From an uncultured Butyrivibrio sp. (GTDB taxonomy: Bacteria; Bacillota; Clostridia; Lachnospirales; Lachnospiraceae), in NCBI GenBank assembly GCA_946536145.1, contig CAMNEA010000003.1, forward strand, positions 31,553 through 95,552: DNA of 64,000 nucleotides, written 5' to 3'. This document shows, one piece after another, positions 22,523 to 32,134 of this stretch (positions are counted from its first letter, which is position 1; each line of letters begins with the position of its first letter). A program made the position numbers and the translations under genes. The notes under the pieces were generated by a model. It was not told the origin of the DNA and ran no database searches. It was given only the letters and a program-made list of their open reading frames with translations.

Positions 22523-24634
22523 ATGAGTAGTAAGGTCAACGTGGAGGAAATATTCGGCCAGAACGTGTTCACCATCGCCAAGATGAGAGAGCGCCTGCCG
22601 AAAAACGTCTATAATGAAGTTGTAAACGTGATAGAGCACGGCGGTACTCTGTCCAAGGAGTCGGCTGATGTGGTTGCCAATGCGATGAAGAACTGGGCTG
22701 TCGAGAACGGCGCAACGCACTTTACCCACTGGTTTCAGCCTCTTACAGGCATAACTGCCGAGAAACACGATTCCTTTGTTACGAATGCGGAATCCGACGG
22801 ACACATGATCACCTCTTTTTCAGGCAAAGAGCTGATAAAAGGTGAGCCGGACGCATCATCTTTCCCTTCGGGCGGACTTCGCGCCACCTTTGAAGCCAGG
22901 GGCTATACGACCTGGGATATAACATCTCCGGCGTTTCTGAAGGAGTCCGGGGCAGGCGTTACCCTGTGTATCCCGACAGCTTTCTGCTCCTATACCGGAG
23001 AGGCTCTGGATAAAAAGACACCGCTCCTTAGATCCATGGAGGCAGTAAACAAGCAGGCGCTCAGGATCATCAGACTTTTTGGAAATGACAGATCCACAAA
23101 GGTAAATGTCTCGGTTGGACCTGAGCAGGAATACTTCCTGGTTGACTGGGACAAGTCCATGAAGAGAGAGGATCTCATTTTTACCGGAAGGACTCTCTTT
23201 GGAGCAATGCCTCCAAAAGGCCAGGAGATGGAGGATCACTACTTTGGTGTCATCCGTGAGAGAGTCGGAGAGTTCATGAAGGATCTGAATACCGAGCTCT
23301 GGAAGCTTGGGGTTCCGGATAAGACACAGCACAACGAGGTTGCTCCCGGACAGCACGAGCTGGCTCCTATCTATGAGACTGCCAATATTGCTGTAGACCA
23401 CAACCAGATAATCATGGAGACCATGAAGAGGGTGGCGGAGCATCATCACATGAGATGTCTTTTGCATGAGAAGCCGTTTGCCGGCGTCAACGGCTCGGGT
23501 AAACACGACAACTGGTCGCTTTGTACTGATGACGGGATAAACCTTCTTGACCCGGGTGATACTCCCAATAAGAATATTCAGTTTTTGTTTATATTATCCT
23601 GCATCCTTAAGGCGGTGGATACACATGCGGATCTGCTTCGTCAGAGCGCAGCCGATGTTGGCAATGACCACAGGCTTGGTGCAAATGAGGCCCCTCCTGC
23701 TATCATATCCGTATTTTTGGGAGAGCAGCTTGAAGACGTTGTAAGGCAGCTCATTGAGACGGGTGAAGCCAAGAGGAGCAAAAGAGGTGGCAAGCTCAGG
23801 ACAGGAGTGTCCACGCTTCCTCAGTTTGAGAAGGATGCGACCGACAGAAACCGCACATCTCCGTTTGCGTTTACCGGAAACAAGTTTGAGTTCAGAATGG
23901 TCGGATCTTCCGATTCGATGGCAAGCTCCAATACCACGCTGAACACTATTGTGGCAGAGGCTTTCTGTGAGGCTGCAGACGTTCTGGAAAATGCAGAGGA
24001 TTTTGATATAGCTGTCCATGACCTCATGAAGGAATATCTCACTAAACATCAGAGGATCATATTTAACGGTGACGGATATTCCGACGAATGGGTAGAAGAG
24101 GCAGCAAGGCGCGGTCTTCCAAACATCAAGTCGACGATTGAAGCTGCTGATACACTGACTACCGATAAGGCCGTTGAACTCTTTGAGACCTTTGGTGTTT
24201 ACAACAAGACAGAGCTTGAGTCGAGAAAAGAGATCATCTTCGAAAACTATGCCAAGACGATAAACATCGAGGCTCTCACGATGATAGATATGGCGTCCAA
24301 GCAGATAATACCTGCTGTTATGAAGTACGCCGGCAAGCTCGCCTCCTATGTCAATGAGATCAAGGCAGCGGGCGCGGATGAAGCTGCGCTCCTCTCAGAG
24401 CTCAAGGAGATAACCACAGAGCTTTCGGATATGAAAAATGCTCTTGATGAACTGAAAGAGGTTGAGCAGAGGGCGAGAAAGATAAAGGATGAGCGCGAGC
24501 TAGCCTATTTCTACAAGGACAGTGTAAGGCCGGTTATGGATGCGCTAAGGGCTCCGGCTGACAGACTTGAGATGCTGGTCGATAAGAATGACTGGCCATT
24601 CCCTACATATGCAGATCTGCTTTTTGAGGGTTAA
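22523..24634 (+). CDS. glnN: Type III glutamine synthetase
   Basis: FTHWFQPLTG, VGPEQEYFLVD, EVAPGQHELAPIYE, GVNGSGKHDNWSL; 703 aa. Confidence 0.96.
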   Translation: MSSKVNVEEIFGQNVFTIAKMRERLPKNVYNEVVNVIEHGGTLSKESADVVANAMKNWAVENGATHFTHWFQPLTGITAEKHDSFVTNAESDGHMITSFSGKELIKGEPDASSFPSGGLRATFEARGYTTWDITSPAFLKESGAGVTLCIPTAFCSYTGEALDKKTPLLRSMEAVNKQALRIIRLFGNDRSTKVNVSVGPEQEYFLVDWDKSMKREDLIFTGRTLFGAMPPKGQEMEDHYFGVIRERVGEFMKDLNTELWKLGVPDKTQHNEVAPGQHELAPIYETANIAVDHNQIIMETMKRVAEHHHMRCLLHEKPFAGVNGSGKHDNWSLCTDDGINLLDPGDTPNKNIQFLFILSCILKAVDTHADLLRQSAADVGNDHRLGANEAPPAIISVFLGEQLEDVVRQLIETGEAKRSKRGGKLRTGVSTLPQFEKDATDRNRTSPFAFTGNKFEFRMVGSSDSMASSNTTLNTIVAEAFCEAADVLENAEDFDIAVHDLMKEYLTKHQRIIFNGDGYSDEWVEEAARRGLPNIKSTIEAADTLTTDKAVELFETFGVYNKTELESRKEIIFENYAKTINIEALTMIDMASKQIIPAVMKYAGKLASYVNEIKAAGADEAALLSELKEITTELSDMKNALDELKEVEQRARKIKDERELAYFYKDSVRPVMDALRAPADRLEMLVDKNDWPFPTYADLLFEG

Positions 24635-24647
24635 ATATAAATATTTT

Positions 24648-24697
24648 GGGGTTTTTGAAAAAAAATCAAAAAAGTACTTGCTTTTTTCAAAAACCCC
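24648..24697. terminator. 16-bp perfect inverted repeat after glnN, overlapping the tRNA-Gln promoter
   Basis: GGGGTTTTTGAAAAAA (24648-24663) / TTTTTTCAAAAACCCC (24682-24697). Confidence 0.75.
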
Positions 24698-24706
24698 GAG
24701 TATAAT
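24678..24706 (+). promoter_or_regulatory. Promoter of tRNA-Gln
   Basis: TTGCTT, 17-nt spacer, TATAAT (24701-24706). Confidence 0.65.
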
Positions 24707-24719
24707 CATTACTTGTCGA

Positions 24720-24792
24720 TGGGCTATCGCCAAGCGGTAAGGCAACGGACTCTGACTCCGTCATTACGTAGGTTCGAATCCTACTAGCCCAG
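24720..24792 (+). tRNA. tRNA-Gln (anticodon CTG)
   Basis: Acceptor TGGGCTA/TAGCCCA, anticodon stem ACGGA/TCCGT with loop CTCTGAC, T-arm GTAGG-TTCGAAT-CCTAC; CCA not encoded. Confidence 0.95.
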
Positions 24793-24799
24793 CTTTAAC

Positions 24800-24825
24800 T
24801 CCTCAGATTTACTGAGGAGTTTTTT
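24800..24825 (+). terminator. Terminator after tRNA-Gln
   Basis: ACTCCTCAG-ATTTA-CTGAGGAGT followed by T tract. Confidence 0.85.
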
Positions 24826-24867
24826 GTTTAATAGGAAATTTCTCCGAATTTCCTATTAAACAAAAAA
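24820..24867. repeat. 21-bp perfect inverted repeat
   Basis: TTTTTTGTTTAATAGGAAATT-TCTCCG-AATTTCCTATTAAACAAAAAA. Confidence 0.9.
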
Positions 24868-24937
24868 CGCTCCGCTATAGATGCGCACTCGCGCGAGCAG
24901 CATTCTTTTAATTTATTCTGTATGGGAAACAAATGCC

Positions 24938-25672
24938 ATGTATACTTTTAATTCAAGGATAAGATATAGCGAAGTAGACAAAAATGCGGTGCTTACACTT
25001 GAATCGCTTATTGACTACTTCCAGGACTGCTCAACGTTCCATACACAGGACGGTCCTGCAAATATGGAGTTTCTCTCCGGCAAGGGTCTATCGTGGGTTC
25101 TTAATTCCTGGCAGATTGAGGTTATGAGGTATCCGAAGCTGTGCGAAGAGGTCACAATAGGGACCATACCGTATGAAATCAGGGGATATTTTGGAGTGAG
25201 AAACTTCTTTATGGAGACTAAGGACGGTGAGCGGCTCGCCGTGGCAAACTCGTTCTGGACGCTACTTGACCTTAACAAGGGACTTCCCTGCAAAGTGCTG
25301 CCTGAGATCCTTGAGGCCTATCCCGTTGAAGACAGGCTGGATATGGAGTATAAGGACAGGAAGATCAGGATCCCGTCAGGCGTTGAAGCTGTCATGGCTG
25401 AGGAGATCGTGGTGCGAAGACATCACCTCGATACCAATAATCACGTCAACAATGGCCAGTATATAAGGATGGCAATGGACTGTCTTACTGACAAAGACAG
25501 GATGGTATATTCGATGCGCGCAGAGTATAAAAAACAGGCACTGCTGGGAGATATACTCTATCCTGAGGTTTTCAAGGTGAAGGATGGCGAGCGCAGGCAG
25601 TTTGTGGTTGATCTTAAGAATGAACAAGGAAACTCGGTCTGCGTGGTGGAGCTGATGACAAAGAAGAACTGA
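24938..25672 (+). CDS. Acyl-ACP thioesterase
   Basis: YTFNSRIRYSEVDKNAVLTLESLIDYFQDCSTFH; VRRHHLDTNNHVNNGQYIRMAMD; hot-dog fold family. Confidence 0.9.
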   Translation: MYTFNSRIRYSEVDKNAVLTLESLIDYFQDCSTFHTQDGPANMEFLSGKGLSWVLNSWQIEVMRYPKLCEEVTIGTIPYEIRGYFGVRNFFMETKDGERLAVANSFWTLLDLNKGLPCKVLPEILEAYPVEDRLDMEYKDRKIRIPSGVEAVMAEEIVVRRHHLDTNNHVNNGQYIRMAMDCLTDKDRMVYSMRAEYKKQALLGDILYPEVFKVKDGERRQFVVDLKNEQGNSVCVVELMTKKN

Positions 25673-25691
25673 TGACAGAACGGAGGATATA

Positions 25692-26525
25692 GTGATAAAA
25701 CTAGGGCAGAAGCAGATACTGAAGGTTGTAAAAAAGGTGGAATTCGGCGTATACCTTTCCGAGGACGGGAGCGACAAGGACAAGGTCCTTCTCCCAAGAA
25801 AGCAGGTTCCTGAGGGAGCCGCGCAGGGATCGGAGATAGAGGTCTTTATATACAGAGACTCGGACGACAGGCTTATTGCAACTACAAGTGAGCCTAAGAT
25901 AATGCTTGGTGATGTCAGACGGCTTAAGGTAAAGGATGTTGGCAGGATCGGCGCATTCCTGGACTGGGGGCTTGAGAAGGACATTCTTCTTCCGTTCAGG
26001 GAGCAGACGAGGAAGGTCGAAAAGGGCGAGGAAGTTCTCTGTGCGCTCTATGTAGACAAGAGCAGCCGCCTCTGCGTGACTATGAATGTCTATAAATATC
26101 TTAGAAGTGACAGCCCTTACGGTAAGGACGACAGGGTTATCGGAACCGTCTACGAGATGAGTGACAACTTTGGAGCCTTTGTGGCTGTTGACGATATTTA
26201 TTCGGGGCTGATAGCCAAAAAGGAGCTTTACGGCAACATTAAGATCGGAGACAGTGTATCTGCCAGGGTAGTGTCTGTCAAGGAGGACGGAAGGCTTAAC
26301 CTTAGCCTTCGGGAAAAGGCCTATCTGCAGATGGATACGGACGCTGAAAAAGTCCTTGGGATGCTTGAAGATAGCAAAGGCGTTCTTCCGTTTACCGACA
26401 AGGCTTCTCCGGAACTCATCCGCGAAAGGACCGGGATGAGCAAGAATGAATTTAAGAGGGCTGTCGGAAGACTACTAAAGGAAAATCGGATCGAAATAAG
26501 ACCTGACTCAATCGTCAGGAAATAA
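25692..26525 (+). CDS. CvfB/YitL-like S1 RNA-binding protein
   Basis: Tandem S1-like repeats (GAFLDWGLEKDILLPFREQ; GAFVAVDDIYSGLIAKKELY) and winged-helix C-terminus. Confidence 0.88.
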   Translation: MIKLGQKQILKVVKKVEFGVYLSEDGSDKDKVLLPRKQVPEGAAQGSEIEVFIYRDSDDRLIATTSEPKIMLGDVRRLKVKDVGRIGAFLDWGLEKDILLPFREQTRKVEKGEEVLCALYVDKSSRLCVTMNVYKYLRSDSPYGKDDRVIGTVYEMSDNFGAFVAVDDIYSGLIAKKELYGNIKIGDSVSARVVSVKEDGRLNLSLREKAYLQMDTDAEKVLGMLEDSKGVLPFTDKASPELIRERTGMSKNEFKRAVGRLLKENRIEIRPDSIVRK

Positions 26526-26551
26526 CAATTAGTGTTTAGCGAGGTAAGAAT

Positions 26552-27481
26552 ATGGACTACAAGAGAGCCAACAGAGCATATCTATATATGATCCTCTCTA
26601 CGATAGCTTTTGTAATAATCTATTCGGGATGGATAATTGTTACGGGCAGCGAGATCTCCGTGATCATGAATAATGCCTTCTGCGAACTGATGATACTGAT
26701 ACCGGCACTTATCGTGGTCCTGTTCAGCGGCGACAGGCTCTCTGTGATGATACCTTTCAGGAAGATAAAGATATCATCGGTTCTTTTCACACTGCTATAT
26801 ACGGTTATGCTTTATCCGATGTCCATGCTTGCCAATGCGATCTCAATGCTGTTTGTCGAGAATCGTGTGATTGAGCTGTCAGATGATATCTTAAAGCTTC
26901 CCATGTGGCAGATGCTGCCCTCTATCGGACTGTTCGGTCCTTTTGTGGAAGAGGTTGTATTCAGGGGTGTAATGCTGCACAGCTACCAGAGATCCGGAAG
27001 GATTATCGGCTCTGTGCTGCTGTCATCTTTTCTCTTTGGTCTTATGCATCTTAATTTTAACCAGTTTTTCTACGGATTTTTGCTTGGAATCATGCTCGCG
27101 CTGCTGGTTGAGGCAACGGGGAGCGTTCTTCCGTCTTTTATTGCGCATGCTACTTTTAATTCCCTGGAAGTGATCCTTATGTATAAATCCTCCGGCTTTC
27201 TCGATGGGGCGGAGTCTATCCTGAAGGGGAAAGATCTGTTAAGCGGAGCGATTCTTCAGTCAATAGGGATTTATTTCATTATCGCGGTTATAGCAACAGC
27301 AATTGCTGTATGCATTGCCTATAAGATTTCTGAGATCGAAGGAAGGAATGAATTCTTTGCCGGGATACCACGATGCCGCAAGCAGGGATATAAACTTTTG
27401 TCCGTTTCCGTTGTGATCGCGGTAATCATAGCATTTGCGTACATGCTCTATTTCGAATTTCTTTCACGGATAACATCTTAA
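26552..27481 (+). CDS. CPBP-family intramembrane metalloprotease
   Basis: GPFVEEVVFRGVMLHSYQR (EExxxR), FGLMHLNFNQFFYGFLLG, FIAHATFN; multi-TM. Confidence 0.92.
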   Translation: MDYKRANRAYLYMILSTIAFVIIYSGWIIVTGSEISVIMNNAFCELMILIPALIVVLFSGDRLSVMIPFRKIKISSVLFTLLYTVMLYPMSMLANAISMLFVENRVIELSDDILKLPMWQMLPSIGLFGPFVEEVVFRGVMLHSYQRSGRIIGSVLLSSFLFGLMHLNFNQFFYGFLLGIMLALLVEATGSVLPSFIAHATFNSLEVILMYKSSGFLDGAESILKGKDLLSGAILQSIGIYFIIAVIATAIAVCIAYKISEIEGRNEFFAGIPRCRKQGYKLLSVSVVIAVIIAFAYMLYFEFLSRITS

Positions 27482-27584
27482 GTATTGTTATATTTAAGAA
27501 TATAATCTGGCGGAATATAGTATTGTTTATAGTAGGTGCTTATTTTTTGTGATAATTATATCTGCAGGGAGGATAGCTATTTCC

Positions 27585-28640
27585 ATGAATAATATATTTC
27601 GCAAATTTCTGATCGTGGCGTTATCGCTTGTGGCTGCAGTTGCCAGCAGCGGATACTCTGCGGTTGGGGGGACAAAAGCCGACTATACCGAAAGTGTAGT
27701 GGATTTTGAGCACAACCTCGACGATTATGTACCTGCCAAGACGAACTACAATTTTTACTTTACGTACAAGATAGTTCATCCGTGGTGGGATGCTGTTGCG
27801 CTTGGAATGGAGGATGCCCAGAGAAAATATCTTGAAAAAGGCATAGTCATTACTTATGAATATATGGCTCCGGATGCAGCTTCCTATGAAGATCAGACAA
27901 GGAGATTGCTTGAGGCCGGGGAAGGCAATTATGATGTGATCGGTGTAGATGTGGCAGACGAGGAGAAGATATCTCCTGTGCTTGATGAGATGGTAGCTTT
28001 GGGCAATAAGGTCATGACATTTTCCAGCTCTGATGCAGCTCCTGATTGCAAGAGGATTGCTTACGTGGGGAATACCCACAACTATCAGGACGGCGCCGAT
28101 CTGACAGAAGCTCTCTGTGAAAAACTTGGATACAGAGGCAAGGTCGGTATACTCGTTGGAAGTTACGGAGCTCCCTGTCATGAAGACAGAGCAAAGGGAG
28201 CTATGGATACTATCGCGAAATATAAACACATGGAGATTGCAGCAGTTGAATATGACATGGACTCCGTTGATAAGGCATACGAGCTGGCTTCAGAGATGCT
28301 TAAGGACAATCCTGATATCGCGGGTTTTGTATGCTGCAATATGAGTAATCCTGTTGGGACAGCAAGAGCAGTAACTGAGCTTGGAAGTAAGGCGGTGATC
28401 GTGGGAATGGACCATGATCAGGAAGCGCTTCATTACCTCAAGGACGGAGTTATCTATTGCCTTGGAGTGCAGGACTGCTATTCGATCGGCTTTGATACCT
28501 TGCAGGTTGCTGTGAAGATTGCAGATGGAAATCTACCCGGAGATCTTTTCCCGGACAAAACGGATGAGAGTACTACAATAATTTATCAGGAAGATGCGCA
28601 ATCAATGCTTGAAATCTTGTATGGAGATGTTTCGCAATGA
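27585..28640 (+). CDS. Periplasmic-type sugar-binding protein (RbsB/LacI-like), no transporter genes adjacent
   Basis: Signal-like N-terminus; WWDAVALGMEDAQRKY..., VGNTHNYQDGADLTEALCEKLGYRGKVGILVG, DNPDIAGFVCCNMSNPVGTARAV. Confidence 0.85.
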   Translation: MNNIFRKFLIVALSLVAAVASSGYSAVGGTKADYTESVVDFEHNLDDYVPAKTNYNFYFTYKIVHPWWDAVALGMEDAQRKYLEKGIVITYEYMAPDAASYEDQTRRLLEAGEGNYDVIGVDVADEEKISPVLDEMVALGNKVMTFSSSDAAPDCKRIAYVGNTHNYQDGADLTEALCEKLGYRGKVGILVGSYGAPCHEDRAKGAMDTIAKYKHMEIAAVEYDMDSVDKAYELASEMLKDNPDIAGFVCCNMSNPVGTARAVTELGSKAVIVGMDHDQEALHYLKDGVIYCLGVQDCYSIGFDTLQVAVKIADGNLPGDLFPDKTDESTTIIYQEDAQSMLEILYGDVSQ

Positions 28641-30151
28641 AAAGAACAAGGCTTACTGAAAAGGCAGTTGCAATAACTGCGGCGATAGGAAGCGTTCTTA
28701 TCATGGTAACGGTAATCGCCAATACTTATTGGGCCTCCAGACAGGCTGTTTCGTCTACAAATCAGGCTGTGTCGGCTGTAAGTGCTTTTTATCTTGAGTC
28801 AATGGCAGACAGACGCTCGAAGACGATCACAAACCTTATCAACAATAATTTTGATTACATGAAAAAGGCCGTAGGAGTCATCGATGAGGAAGAGATAGAA
28901 TCGCAGGAGGAACTAAGGGCGGCTATCGGAAGGATGAAGAATATCCTGTCTCTTAACCGCTTTGCCCTTGTAGATGAGGATGACATAGTTTATACGCAGT
29001 ATACCACATATACCGGTCGCAGCAGACATGCTTTCCTTTCGAAGAAGACTCTGGATGACAAGATGATAAGCACTGTTTTCCGCTACGGCTCATCCAAGGA
29101 ACTGTGTCTTGCAATCCCGATAGATATAAAGATAATGGGCAAACAGTTTAAAGCATGTTTTGTTCAGATAGATATAAACGATATAGTTGACCTGCTTGCT
29201 TTTGATGATCAGGGAAGTACACATTTTGCGCTGTATTCCGCAAATGGTGGCAACCTGTCGGAAACAGAGCTGGGCACGCTTATCGGAACCCAGAATATTT
29301 TTGATGCCACAAAGGGGAATGTTTCCGAAGAAGAATGGAATTCGTTTCGTGATGACTTTGCAAGTCAAAAAAATGGAACACTTACTTTTACGATAAATGA
29401 TGTAGTGGATACTATATGCTATCAGCCTGTGCCTGACACAGGATGGGAGCTGGTAGTAATGATCCGCGGGAGCGTTATTCAGGATCAGATCCGGGAGATC
29501 AGTGAAAAGAGCCTTGCTGCCAATCATATGCAGATAGCATTCCTGCTCGTAGTAGCCTCTCTGTTCGCGGCAATAATGTTTTACATGATAAGACGTGTCG
29601 CCAAAGAAAAACTGGATGAAGAAAAAGAAAACAGCAAAGTCTTCAAGAGTATGGCAAATACTGATTCGCTGACAGGAGTCAGAAACAAACATGCCTACAT
29701 GGAGATGGAATCCCAGATTAACACCAGGATTCGGGAAGAAAATGTTGATAAGCTGGCGCTTGTAGTATGCGATATAAACGGCCTTAAATATGTCAATGAC
29801 ACAAAGGGACATGCTGCCGGTGATAAGCTTATCAGGGATGCGAGTGCACTTATATGCGATTTTTTCAATCATGGTTCGGTTTTCAGAACCGGCGGTGATG
29901 AGTTTGTGGTTGTTTTGCAGGGAAAAGGATACGATACCAAAGATGAAGTGATTGCCGACTTTAACAGGACGGTAGAAGAAAATATCAGGAAAAATGAGGT
30001 TGTCATCTCTATCGGCTATTCAGCGATCAAGCCTGAAGATGAGCAGCTGCATGATTTATTCGAACGGGCAGATCGTATGATGTATGAACGCAAGAAGGAA
30101 TTAAAGAGCATGGGAGCCAAAACAAGAGAATTTTATGAGGCCGGATCATAA
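28637..30151 (+). CDS. Diguanylate cyclase with extracellular Cache-like sensor
   Basis: TM-flanked N-terminal sensor region, DxLTGVRNK, GHAAGDKLI, FRTGGDEFVVVLQG; ATGA overlap with upstream gene. Confidence 0.93.
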   Translation: MKRTRLTEKAVAITAAIGSVLIMVTVIANTYWASRQAVSSTNQAVSAVSAFYLESMADRRSKTITNLINNNFDYMKKAVGVIDEEEIESQEELRAAIGRMKNILSLNRFALVDEDDIVYTQYTTYTGRSRHAFLSKKTLDDKMISTVFRYGSSKELCLAIPIDIKIMGKQFKACFVQIDINDIVDLLAFDDQGSTHFALYSANGGNLSETELGTLIGTQNIFDATKGNVSEEEWNSFRDDFASQKNGTLTFTINDVVDTICYQPVPDTGWELVVMIRGSVIQDQIREISEKSLAANHMQIAFLLVVASLFAAIMFYMIRRVAKEKLDEEKENSKVFKSMANTDSLTGVRNKHAYMEMESQINTRIREENVDKLALVVCDINGLKYVNDTKGHAAGDKLIRDASALICDFFNHGSVFRTGGDEFVVVLQGKGYDTKDEVIADFNRTVEENIRKNEVVISIGYSAIKPEDEQLHDLFERADRMMYERKKELKSMGAKTREFYEAGS

Positions 30152-30155
30152 CAGT

Positions 30156-30182
30156 AAGCCCGCTGCAAAAAGCAGCGGGCTT
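30156..30182. terminator. Bidirectional terminator hairpin
   Basis: AAGCCCGCTGC-AAAAA-GCAGCGGGCTT between convergent genes. Confidence 0.85.
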
Positions 30183-30197
30183 TGATGTTGATGGCTG

Positions 30198-30392
30198 TCA
30201 GATCCTGATATCGATGTTCGAGCCAATGTCGGGATTAACTGACAATTCGGCTGAAGCGTCCAGGGTAGCTATCATGGCGGCGCCATTCTGCTCCATAGTA
30301 TCAAGGCTCTTGGAGAGCATCGCTATTCCGACATCGTTCAGTATGCGATTCTGAGATAATGCCATCGATAAAGCGGGAATATCCATAGGCAC
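30198..30392 (-). CDS. YjfB-family putative motility protein
   Basis: MDIPALSMALSQNRILNDVGIAMLSKSLDTMEQNGAAM matches the YjfB pattern. Confidence 0.8.
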   Translation of the reverse strand: MPMDIPALSMALSQNRILNDVGIAMLSKSLDTMEQNGAAMIATLDASAELSVNPDIGSNIDIRI

Positions 30393-30652
30393 CTCCTTGT
30401 GTATGAATATACTTTATCTTATCTTATATATCGGTCTGTCACCTTAAAAAGTTATAGGATTGAAAAAACTATTATGGCAAAAATAAAGCTGGCTTTTTGT
30501 TACTTTTTACTAGCAGATTTTTAAAAATATACAAAAAACACCCATGAAAAACTAGATTTTATTGTGTATATGTATTAAAATGAAAAATAAGTGTTTTGGA
30601 AACGAATACTAGAAATGTTATGCACAACACGTAGTGCAGGAAAGCGTGGAGA

Positions 30653-31735
30653 ATGATTTCAAACCAGATTTTGCAGAACACAATAGACGGGCTGAAGAAT
30701 ATTGCACATGTGGATCTGTGCGTGCTCGATATTGACGGTAAAGAGGTTGCATCCACTACCGGGGATATCGGGAATGTATCTGCTTCCGCCAGAGATTTTG
30801 TCGAGTCCCCTGCTGACTCACAGGAGATACAGGGCTATCAGTATTTCAAGATTTATGATGAGCAGCAGCTTGAGTATATTCTGATCTGCACGGGAAGCGG
30901 CGACAACGTATATATGCTTGGCAAGATGATCGCCTATCAGATCCAGAGTCTCCTTGTCGCCTACAAAGAACGCTTTGATAAGGACAACTTCATCAAGAAC
31001 CTGCTTCTTGACAATCTGCTTCTGGTGGATATATATTCCAGAGCCAAGAAACTCCATATCCAGAGTGATGCCAGGAGAGTTGCGATGATAATCGAGTGCT
31101 CGGCCAGCCGTGACAGCAACGCCCTTGAGATCACGAGGACATGTGTGGGCAACGGCCTTGATTTTGTAACTGAAGTAGATGAGGACAATGTCATTGTTGT
31201 CAAGGATGTGAGCGACATCAATAAGCCTTCAGAGATATCAAAGGCGGCAGAAGATATACTCGCAGGACTTGAGAAGGAAGGCCTTAGCGATGTCAGGATT
31301 GCCTATGGTACAGTGGTCGGCGAGATCAAGGAAGTCAGCCGGTCCTACAAAGAGGCCAAGATGGCTCTTGATGTAGGCAAGATCTTTTTTGATGAGAGGA
31401 AGGTTATCTGCTACAGCGAGCTGGGAATAGGAAGGCTTATTTATCAGCTCCCGATCCCGCTTTGCAAAATGTTTATAAAGGAGATCTTCGGAGGCAGAAA
31501 TCCTGATGAATTCGATCAGGAGACCCTCACGACAATTGATAAGTTCTTCGAAAATTCACTGAATGTATCAGAGACCTCAAGGCAGCTCTTTATCCACAGG
31601 AACACACTTGTGTACAGGCTTGACAAGCTTCAAAAGAGCACCGGTCTCGACCTGAGAGTCTTTGACGACGCAATTACTTTTAAAATTGCGCTTATGGTTG
31701 TAAGATATATGAAGTATATGGAAAGATTTGTGTGA
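30653..31735 (+). CDS. PucR/CdaR-type helix-turn-helix transcriptional regulator
   Basis: C-terminal NVSETSRQLFIHRNTLVYRLDKLQKSTGLDLRVFDDAITFKIALMV; N-terminal sugar-diacid-recognition-like domain. Confidence 0.88.
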   Translation: MISNQILQNTIDGLKNIAHVDLCVLDIDGKEVASTTGDIGNVSASARDFVESPADSQEIQGYQYFKIYDEQQLEYILICTGSGDNVYMLGKMIAYQIQSLLVAYKERFDKDNFIKNLLLDNLLLVDIYSRAKKLHIQSDARRVAMIIECSASRDSNALEITRTCVGNGLDFVTEVDEDNVIVVKDVSDINKPSEISKAAEDILAGLEKEGLSDVRIAYGTVVGEIKEVSRSYKEAKMALDVGKIFFDERKVICYSELGIGRLIYQLPIPLCKMFIKEIFGGRNPDEFDQETLTTIDKFFENSLNVSETSRQLFIHRNTLVYRLDKLQKSTGLDLRVFDDAITFKIALMVVRYMKYMERFV

Positions 31736-31739
31736 TATA

Positions 31740-31797
31740 GGTTTGCAAAGTCACAAAGTGCTGTGCTTGCACAAAGCACTTTGTGACCTTGCAAACC
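31740..31797. repeat. 58-nt near-perfect inverted repeat after the PucR-type gene
   Basis: GGTTTGCAAAGTCACAAAGTGCT / AGCACTTTGTGACCTTGCAAACC, one mismatch, inner GTGC-TT-GCAC. Confidence 0.9.
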
Positions 31798-31816
31798 GAA
31801 CAGACATGAGGAAGTA

Positions 31817-32104
31817 GCACGATAGTGCGGATTCCGAATGGATGTAGGATTGCGAGAGCGAAGCGAAGCAATCCGTATATCACACAATAAAGTAGAGAGG
31901 TGGAATACAGACGCCGCAAGGCGTCGCGGCACGATAGTGCGGATTCCGAATGGATGTAGGATTGCGAGAGCAAAGCGGAGCAATCCGTATATCACACAAA
32001 AAGTAAAGAGGTGGAATACAGACGCCGCAAGGCGTCGCAGCACGATAGTGCGGATTCCGAGTGGAAGCAGCAGAGCGTATTTCGAGTTCAATCCGTATAT
32101 CACA
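31817..32104. repeat. Tandem repeat, about 111-112-bp period, 2.6 copies
   Basis: Copies begin gCACGATAGTGCGGATTCCGA at 31817, 31929 and 32040; each ends AATCCGTATATCAC; GACGCC-GCAA-GGCGTC hairpin in the unit. Confidence 0.92.
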
Positions 32105-32134
32105 TTGATTTAGTTTTGACAATAAGGGGAGTTT

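Noticed and set aside
31838-32122. ORFs on both strands across the 111-bp tandem repeats
   Set aside because: Low-complexity repeat translation, no RBS, and unit lengths of 111/112 break the frame.
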